Source: Glaciozyma antarctica PI12
Taxonomy: Eukaryota > Basidiomycota > Microbotryomycetes > Kriegeriales > Camptobasidiaceae
NCBI GenBank assembly: GCA_002917775.1
Contig: KZ627159.1
Coordinates: 1-64,000 of the forward strand
DNA length: 64,000 nt
Direction of reading: 5' to 3'
Shown here: piece by piece, positions 56,447-64,000 of the stretch
Position numbering within the stretch: the stretch's first letter is position 1
Layout of the letters: every line of letters starts with the position of its first letter
The notes under the pieces: generated by a model
What the model saw: only the letters and a program-made list of their open reading frames with translations
Told to the model about the DNA's origin: nothing
Databases searched by the model: none
Translations under genes and position numbers: made by a program

Positions 56447-58309
56447 CTAGCCAAAGTGGAGGTTGATGCTCTGTGCGGCGGAGCCGGTAACGACAGTGAC
56501 TTGCGAAGTCCCTGAAGGAACGCCAGACGCGTGGAATGTCGCCGAGGACGCGTAGACGAGGTTCCCAGCCGCGTTCTATTGAGTATCTATATTAGCTAAA
56601 TCCTGAAGGGAGAACAGCGAGAGGAGCACGAACGCTGCTGAACGAGGTTGCGACGAGTCCAGAACCGCAGATGAACGCGCCAGCGGAGCTGATCTGGCAA
56701 GGTCCCTTGGAGGTGGAGAGCTTGAAAGTCGATCCGGAAGAAGCGACGGTGTATCCTGCGACGTGTCAGCACTTGATCTCCGAGCTTCGCAAAAAGGTAG
56801 AAAAGACGCACCAGCGCAGGTCGCTCCAACCATCCACTTGCCAGTGCTGATGAGGCATCCCTTCGTCGTTCCAGCGTTAACGACGTTCATAAACTTGGTT
56901 CCCGAGGGAGCGGAGGTGGAAGTTGAGCCGGGAGAGCTGCTGGTGGAGGTTGAGGACCCGCTCGTCTTGGGGAGCCACTTGATGCCGGTGCTGCTCCAGT
57001 CTCAGCGAAACGTCGACGATCAGGAACGAAAGAACTTACGAAGGGCAAGTAGACAAGCTCCCAACGGGCGAAGAGTGAGTGAAGCTGCCTCCCTCAATCG
57101 GGCCTGTCGTTGTGTACCCCCACCAGACCTCGCCGAGCACGCCAGATCTGCAGTTCCAGACTGCCTGCTTTCCAGTCCTCGCCGTGGCAACAGCTTGAAG
57201 CTGTGCTAGAGTGTATGTGGCGGTGGTGGAGGGGACGATGCCGGCGGCGGTAAGCCAAGAGTAAGTCGGGAGGGACTTGAAGAGCTCGACCGTCTTGTCA
57301 AAGTACGCGACCACTTCTTCCTCTGGTGGAGAGGAAGATGTTAGCATTGGTTGATTCTTCATGAAGAGCGACGCACGGTTGACGTAGGAAGAGCCGTAAC
57401 AGTCAGTCTCGAGCGTCGAGATGCACGTTCCGTGCTGTCAAACGTTTGAGCGAGCTGATCGTGAATTAGGCGTGCACGCTGACCTTGTTCCACTCGTGAG
57501 ACCAGAAGCTTTCGTCGTCGCCGTTGTAGTCCTTCCAGTAGAGGCTGAGGTGGGTAATCAGCGTCGCGAAAGCGAAAATTCCGGATTCCGGAGCTCACTT
57601 CATATAGTCGAGCGAAGCCTGTCCTCCACCAGATTGAAGAATCGAGCGAATGTTGCTGTACTCCCTCGAGGTGTCGCAGAAGGCATCATATGTTCCATCG
57701 CAGTTGTCCTGTTGGGAGGGAGGGGAAGGAGGGAAGAAAGGAATGAAGACTGAGTTGCGAACTTGATTGAAAGAGGAAGTAGAGACGAACGGGCCAGAGT
57801 CTGCATTGGCAAAAGCTTTATTAGCGATGAACGGATGAGAACATGGAGGGACCTACCCGTGTACGGTCCAGCTGTTAGTCTGGGAAGATTGCGAAGCGGG
57901 GTCAGCGAGCGCGCGGTTACCGTTCTTGATCCCTTCTCACCGGTCCAGTAACGGGTGCAGTATCCTGCGAGCAGCGTTAGTGATGACCCAGAGCCATTGA
58001 GCTGAACGTGCGTACCCAGAACTGGGTCCTGAGGAAGCGAGTCAGCTAAGCGAGCGCACGTGTGAGGATCGCAGAAGCTCACAACACGAAGTAGCCTCCA
58101 GGGGAGTTGGTGCGGCAGGTGTCAACAGTGCTAAGAGCCGTTTTCAGCGAAGAGCGAGAGGAGAGAAGACGAAAGACTGACCTGGACGCCGGGCAGGAAG
58201 CCCCGACGTTGGAGCAAGTCGCTTGCCTAGCGAACAAGCCACCTTTGCTGAGAGAGGTCGTGGGTGCCGCTAGAGCGGCTGGAAGGAGTGCGAGAAGGGG
58301 AAGAATCAT
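56447..58309 (-). CDS. Secreted RNase T2 with C-terminal extension
   Basis: Thirteen exons encode 395 residues: 58309-58182, 58130-58083, 58028-58016, 57964-57941, 57879-57857, 57800-57791, 57708-57599, 57544-57484, 57434-57377, 57322-57040, 56990-56812, 56755-56634, 56575-56447. T2 RNases are acid, secreted or vacuolar endoribonucleases using two histidines. Seen: signal peptide MILPLLALLPAALA, CRTNSPGGYF, active site 1 NSWTVHGLWPDNCDG, active site 2 SHEWNKHGTCIS, then a Ser/Thr/Pro linker and a C-terminal domain (GTKFMNVVNAGTTKGCLIS onward) as in yeast Rny1-type enzymes. Exons 3 to 6 have only 13, 24, 23 and 10 bases; the 10-base exon gives LWP. Every junction keeps phase and rebuilds the family sequence, so the tiny exons are well supported. 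Confidence 0.92.
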
Positions 58310-58700
58310 CTTGGAAGGAATGAAGGAAAGAGAGAGAGCTGCACGTTGCTGTTCGCAGAGGACAGCTGAGGGCAGGCGAGCTAGTGCAGACGGACCGCGT
58401 GGCTCTCGATACGAAGTGCGCGTAATGCAACCTTACACAACTGAGCCTGTTACAAAGTCGTCTCCCCTCTAAGAGGCACGCAACACGCGAGAAGGAGAAG
58501 GGAGGATCGGGAACCGCGGAGGCCCGCGCGAGGGGCCGCGTTCCTCGAGCCACTGTCGGTGACTGGGCGTAGGAACTTAACAGATTATACACCAGGAGGG
58601 GAGCTCACGCAATCTGCTGCAAAAGGACGATTTCGAGAGTCGGGAAGAGCCTGAGGAAGAGCGAAGCGCAGGAGAAGGTTCGGCGAGCGAGGCTACGAAG
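58310..58700. promoter_or_regulatory. RNase T2 upstream region
   Basis: About 390 bases upstream of the RNase T2 ATG and downstream of the next minus-strand gene. No gene seen. Confidence 0.5.
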
Positions 58701-59275
58701 TTATCCTCGTCGGCCATCTGAACACACTGAGGAGCGTCTTGGTGCAGAAATGGAGGCAGGAGGGTAGGCGGCCGCCTGGCTTGTGCTGGTACGGCCCGAC
58801 GGGCCCTACATAAACTAGGTCAGTCTATTGAAGAGATGAGACGCGTAGGTGACGTACAAGTCGGATAGCGGTATTCCCCCCGTTCACGACAGCAACTGGA
58901 GAGTTTCGACATGAGGTGCCGATGGAGCGCTGTACGGTTCTTCCATTAGCGCGGGACTTGAGAGAGGCGATAGCAGAGGGACGTAATTTGCAGGACCTCG
59001 ATGTAGAGCTGAACCAGTTCGGCGTCGCATTGCTCGGACGCGGGCTTCACGTCGTAGTTCTGTTGAGACGCCGCGGCGATCAGTAGGAGAAGCCAATCAG
59101 AGTTTCAGCACAGACTCACAAAAACATGAGGCTTCTTCTGGTTCCAAAGGAACCTCTTCGGGCTGAGGAGCTTGGATCCAGCTCGGGCGCGAAGAGCGAA
59201 TCCGCCGCGGGCCTTGTCCGTCGAGTTGTGGCGTGGGTGGGGGATCTGAGGAGCGAGGCGTTTAAGGCGCTGCAT
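58701..59275 (-). CDS. Unknown small protein, mitochondrial-type N-terminus
   Basis: Four exons (59275-59120, 59059-58997, 58929-58858, 58805-58701) give 131 residues in phase. The N-terminus MQRLKRLAPQIPHPRHNSTD is basic and free of acids until residue 20, as in mitochondrial presequences. Next come KLLSPKRFLWNQKKPHVF and NYDVKPASEQCDAELVQLYIE, which read like coding sequence. The last part is Ser/Ala/Arg-rich and less convincing, and the donor of intron 2 (GTCCTG) is weak, so the 3' half may be wrong. I do not recognise the family; a mitochondrial ribosomal or assembly protein is possible but unproven. Confidence 0.5.
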
Positions 59276-59830
59276 AGCGATTTCGAGGTGTAAGGAAGGA
59301 AAGAGAGAGAGACTGTGACCAGGGTCTCGTGAGGAGCGCAAATCTCAGAAATGATCGTCGGCGAGGAATGTGAACCCAACGGCAGAGCGCGTCGCGATTT
59401 GTTTAGGACGTTGAAGCTAATTTGGCTCGAAACAAGAGGCGCGTGATACACTATCCGAAGCTCTACGGTCACGCCGGTCACAGCGAGTCACAGTCGACCG
59501 TGGTGTCAAATGACCGGGATCAAGAGGTCGGTTCGAGCAGAGGGTTGCGGTACTCTTGTATGTCGCGAAAACATTTGTGCAAACAGGAAGAAAGATACTC
59601 TCCACTAGCCTCTCCCTAGAGCGAAGAGGCGTGCCGACTCGGGGAGCGAGGGCAGCGAGTTAGGGAGAGTGGAAGGAGGAGAACGTTCGGCCCGCGAGGT
59701 TCTGAGCCAAAATTTTGGAGTGGGGAAATTTGTCAAAAGAAAGAATGCAGGCCCACTGCAGCTTCCTCACTCCTTTCTCCTCTACTCACGACGCAGGGCC
59801 AAACCGCTACACCAGCTCGACTTGATCAGG
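59276..59830. promoter_or_regulatory. Divergent promoter region
   Basis: About 555 bases between the small mitochondrial-type gene (minus) and NIC96 (plus). No gene seen; it should drive both. Confidence 0.5.
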
Positions 59831-62800
59831 ATGGCCTACTCCTACTCGCAACAGGCACCGCCTTCACTCGCGGCCTTGCTCGAGCAATCCCAGCGCCTCA
59901 CCTCCTCCCTCGCTCAACCCGCCGACCTCCCTCAGATCCAGCTCGGCTTGGACCAGATCGAGAGTCAGAGTAGGAGGATCGCAGGACGGAGCGCCAAGGA
60001 AGCTGGGGCTGGAGGCGCAAGAGAAGGAGGGAACGCGTGAGTCGTCTTTTTGAGGGCGTGTTTGGTGTTGCGGGAGAGGCTGGGGAAGCTTCAAGGGGAG
60101 CAAGCAGCAGCCAGGATGTGCTTTGAAGTAGCTACCGGACCTGCTTGAAGCTCGGCCTGAGCTATCCACCCGTCTCGGACGAACACCGCTCAACTCGTGC
60201 AGCAGCTCACTGACTCTCTCTCCACAGCTACTACCTCCTCGCTTCTGGCGGAGTCAACGCCGACCAGCTCTCCTCTACGATCAATGCCGTCTCCCTCACC
60301 GGCACTTTCGAGCCCCTCCTCCCTCTCAGCGATACCGACGTCGAGGTGCGTCTCCTCCGCGTCTATCCTCCCGGCCCCGCTAACAACGGACACGCAGGGC
60401 TACCTCCGCCACACGCACGAGCAAACCATCATCTCCTCTATCGAAGAAGGTCGGCGCCAAACGACTGCAGACTTCTACCGCAATCTCGACGGCCAGATGA
60501 GGCGTAATTGGGAGCAGCAGAAGGAGAAGCTCTTCGAGGAGCTCGGACGGCATCAGGGATCTGCGACTGCGTCTGGATCTGGAGGTCGTGCGGATTCAGG
60601 GGAGACGCCGAGGAGGAAGGGCGCTGGAGGAGGGTTCGACCGAGGAGTGAGTTCCGGCGCCTTCCTGCTGCTGGAGAGGAGCTGATGGGTTGGGTTTAAC
60701 AGAGTCCAGCGGGGCAGGCACCGAGTGCGGCGAGCGCTCTCCAGATGCACTCGCGTATGATGCGTTACGATCGAGTCGTGCGCAAGTTGAACGAGTACCG
60801 GAAGCAGGGGTACTCGTTTGGGCTTGTCTCCTCGTTTGGCGAGGCGAGCGTCGGAGCTGCTGGGGATTCGGTGCGTTCCTGGTTTGACTGACTGCTTGAG
60901 AATGCTGCTAACTCGCGTCCGAGCAGAAGGCGGCGCAGACGACCGAGACCTGGAGACTCCTTAGCCACCTCGTCAAGGAGCGGGACGTCATCAATGGCGA
61001 GTTCCAGCGCACGAGTCTCAGCGAGCGGCAGTACGCGCGCGCGTACCTTGCTTCAGACCAGGAGGGCGCCGAGGCGACAGAGTTGCGGAAGATGATCGGG
61101 GATGGTGCGAGGGATGGAGCTCGACCTCCAGTGAGTGGTCTCGCTCGAAGCTGGGGAAGGGGAAGAAGCTGATGAGCTTTGCAGGTTCATCAACTACGTC
61201 GAGAAGACGCTGGCATCACGACCTGCGGAAGCTGGCCTTGGAGGCGTTCCGTCGATGCAGAACAAGATTCGCGCCTTCCTTAACGTCAAGTACCAGAAGC
61301 AAGGAGCGTGGACCAACTCGAGTCTCGAAGTAGGTCGCTTCTTCGAGCCTATTTCCAAGCAGACGCTGACGTTCAACGCCAGATCGTCAACAACACGCCC
61401 GTCTGGGCGAGGATCTACTACCTCCTCCGCTCGGGACACGCCAAGGACGCTCTCGAGTTCGCTACGGAGAACGAGCCTCACATTCAGAAGCTCGAAAAGA
61501 GTTTTGTCCCGTACTTCAAGGCCTGGCTCGACAGCCCCGACCGCCGGTTCGTCGTTCTTCGTTCTCCCGCCTCCGTCGCTGACCTCCGACTCTCACAGAC
61601 TACCCAAACTCCTTCGCGATCGCTTCCTCTCCGAGTACAACCAACGCATCCGCTACCTCACCGACACCTCGGATCCCTACAAGCACGCTCTCTACAAGCT
61701 CATCGGTCGCGTCGAGCTCTCGCGCCGGAACGTCCCCGGAGTCACGCAGACGACCGAGGACTGGCTTTGGTTCCAGCTTAGCCTCGTGCGCGAGAACGAG
61801 GGACCGGGAGAAGCGCCGCATGAGCGGTACGGGCTTAGGGACCTCGGGAGGGTGTTGGTCAAGTTCGGCGAAGGGCACTTTGATCCCAAGGGGAACAGGC
61901 CGGTGTTGTACTTCCAGGTGCAGGTGCTGAGCGGGCAATTCGAGAGGGTGAGTCGGCCAGATGCGAGACCGGAGAACGAAGCTGATGCGGTTTGCGCAGG
62001 CCGTCGCGTTCCTTCATCAACACTCGCAGTTTCAGGCCGACGCAGTCCACTTTGCCATCGCTCTCTCGTACTATGGACTCCTTCGCGTTCCAGCAGGACC
62101 CAGGACTTCCGACGTCGAACTTCGTACGTCCTTCCGCTCCTCCCCTCCTTCCTCGAACTAATCTCTCACCACAGTCGTCATCGACCAAGACGGCGCCGGC
62201 CACGATGTCACGCACCTCAACTTCGCCCGCCTTCTCCACCGCTACACGCGCGCGTTCGTCCAGAGCGACGCGCAGGAGGCGCTTCACTACCTCTACCTCA
62301 TCTGCCTCAACGCCGACCTTCCTGCGCCGGCGGGACCGGAACAAGTCGCGCTGTGCCACGACTACATTCGCGAGCTTGTGATGGAGACGAGGAAGTACGC
62401 CGAGCTGCTGGGGGATGTGCGGAACGACGGAACGAAGATCGTGCGTTGGACTCCATCGGCTGGGTGGAAAGCAGCTGACGGACGTTTGTGCAGTCCGGAA
62501 TGCTCGAACGAGACCTCAAGCTCATCCACCTCAAGGACGAGAAGTCGTACCTCCTCGGAATCGTCAAGGCCGCCGCACACCGCGCCGACCAAGAGAAGCG
62601 GTTCTCGGAAGCGATCCTCCTTTACAACCTCGCCGAGGAGTACGACGCCGTCATCTCCGTTCTCAACGTCGAGCTCGGCAACTCGCTCTCGCGGCCTTCG
62701 TCGGCGTCAGCAGGGAGCGAAGCGGCGGCGTACTTCCGCGCCGGAGGGGAGAGCGTCGCGATGGCGGCGGGGCAGGAGGACGTGGCTAAGATTGCGCGGA

Positions 62801-63431
62801 GCATCTTGGAGCACTACGATCGGTCGAGCGGGATTGGGGGACGTGTGTCGAGGAAGAACAGGGAGACGTGCGCGGTGCTCATGCGGCTCAAGGAAGCCAT
62901 GACGCTGTACGAGGAGAACAGGCTCGACCATGCGCTCGAGGTGAGCTTCTTTTCTCTTTAACCGTGCGTGGGTGGAGCTGATGCGCGGGAGCAGGCGATC
63001 GAGGCCGTCAATATTATCCCTCTTCATTCGGACCTCGTCGCCATCATTCGTGCGGCGGAGGAGTTCAAGGAGCTCGACGAGGCGATCGTTCGCAACTTTG
63101 ATGTCATCCTCCTGACGACGATGAACATCATCTACAAGATCCACGGCGGGCTCAAGGAGAGTCCGTACGGCGACGCGAGTCGGCAGCAGGTGCATTTCGC
63201 GTTCTTTTGATTCGCAGGAGCTTGAGCGACGAGCTGATTCGATTCTGCGTACGTAGAAGATGACGGAGCTGCGACAAAAGGCACGCTCGTTGATGATGTT
63301 CGCCGGCATGGTACGTTCGCTCCTTGCGAGAGGCGAAGCAGGAACTGACCGACCTCACTCTTCAGCTACGCTTCCGCCTTACGAGCGACACTTATGCGGC
63401 GTTGACTCGGTTGGATGTCTTTATTCACTGA
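59831..63431 (+). CDS. NIC96: NIC96/NUP93 scaffold nucleoporin
   Basis: Fourteen exons (59831-60036, 60228-60345, 60398-60646, 60703-60870, 60927-61130, 61185-61329, 61383-61546, 61599-61947, 62000-62123, 62175-62440, 62494-62940, 62995-63189, 63257-63310, 63366-63431) encode about 917 residues. Nic96/Nup93 anchors the inner ring and the central channel nucleoporins of the nuclear pore. Seen: a Gln-rich helical start (SLAALLEQSQRLTSSLAQP), YDRVVRKLNEYRKQGYSF, FINYVEKTLASRP, PVWARIYYLLRSGHAKDAL, SYYGLLRVP and LHRYTRAFVQSDAQEALHYL, as in the Nic96 alpha-solenoid. In exon 5 the frame slips by one base in a GGG run (61111-61113); one G fewer gives RMELDLQ leading into FINYVEKT and fits the next phase, so an assembly insertion is likely. 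Confidence 0.93.
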
Positions 63432-64000
63432 GCACTCTGCAGCAATGTACGCTTTGGATCATCTTCGTCGCGCGTTGTCGTCGAGAGATCGAGGCCGAGC
63501 AGCTAGCTGGGGTCGCGCTCTTCTGATCTTAGCAGTCCTTTTTCAGATCTTAAATTCATGTTGTACTTCTTCGTATGTCGGCGTCGCTGCTCAGAGCAAG
63601 GAGTTCCAGCGAAGGGAGTTACGAGAAGACCTTGTTTTGAGGGCGCCTCGGCGCCGAAATCCTTCTCCCTCTTCCCCCACCCTCCCGCGAACAACACGCC
63701 GCCTTTGCACAAGAACAGCACCGTAGGCTGTCTTAGACCTCTCCAAGCTCCGCCACGGCTGACACTCGCCGTCGTCGCAGACCGCACCCTCCGCAACGCT
63801 CGATCCCTGGCAGAACGTCCTCAGCAGCGACCTCACCGCTCCCTCTCCCCTCCCCACACCCATCCGACTCTCCTCCAGCTCGTACTTAGGACCTCGACGC
63901 AGCGGCGATCCTCCCCTCCCCTCTCCTGTTCGGCCCTAGGCTCCCGAACCTTCTCCACTCGCGACAACAGCGCCTTTCTCGCGTATCGGAACTCGAGGGA
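63432..64000. other. Right edge, no assignable gene
   Basis: The NIC96 3' flank is followed from about 63690 by pyrimidine-rich plus-strand sequence with an intron-like pair (GTAGGC at about 63722, GCTGAC then CGCAG at about 63779). Two frames after it are open (SATLDPWQNVLSSDL in one), so a plus-strand gene may begin here and leave the window. No start codon could be fixed. Confidence 0.4.

Overview
The window looks like nuclear DNA of a GC-rich basidiomycete yeast, most like the red yeasts (Pucciniomycotina, Rhodotorula/Rhodosporidium type). The genes are packed on both strands. Almost all are cut by many introns of about 50-65 bases with GTGCGT, GTGAGT, GTACGT or GTTCGT donors, a CTGAC/CTAAC branch site and a CAG acceptor. 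The protein families are fungal (RSC remodeller, NIC96, NUP170, INO1, MED4). I saw no rRNA, tRNA, CRISPR array, prophage or retroelement. All gene models were spliced by eye, using phase agreement and family resemblance; no alignment program was available.

Layout, left to right. 1-1,150: 3' part of an unidentified minus-strand gene built from tandem exon-intron units about 97 bases long. 1,752-6,518: an acidic nuclear-type protein, a SPOUT1-like RNA methyltransferase, a possible tiny gene and a BMT6-like rRNA methyltransferase. 6,705-12,296: NUP170/NUP155 in 20 exons. 12,620-17,311: casein kinase II alpha and a tandem pair of cysteine-bearing GPI-type secreted proteins. 17,402-24,629: an I-PpoI-like His-Cys box endonuclease gene, a Yippee protein and a large CxC5/CxC6 (KDZ-transposon-associated) gene. 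24,785-36,313: a Lys/Glu-rich protein, branched-chain E2, an RSC1/RSC2-like subunit, CAB4 (PPAT), TMA20 and a DUF952 protein, all on the minus strand. 36,882-42,879: an ArfGAP, MCR1 and INO1. 45,161-54,625: MED4, an F-box/LRR gene, SNF4, VPS38/UVRAG and a second F-box/LRR gene that looks broken. 54,907-63,431: a mitochondrial rhodanese, RNase T2, an unknown mitochondrial-type protein and NIC96. The last 570 bases hold no gene I can assign.

Most of the genes are housekeeping genes that do not form a functional cluster, although NUP170 and NIC96 both belong to the inner ring of the nuclear pore. The most unusual points are the 97-base tandem mini-exon array, the stand-alone I-PpoI-type endonuclease gene, the CxC5/CxC6 fusion gene, a start codon split by an intron (DUF952 gene), a coding exon made only of ATG (RSC gene), and a run of 10-24-base microexons over the RNase T2 active site. 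Six genes, mostly conserved ones, each have one single-base frame break, usually in a short homopolymer. This argues for residual assembly indels and should be kept in mind when reading the gene models.
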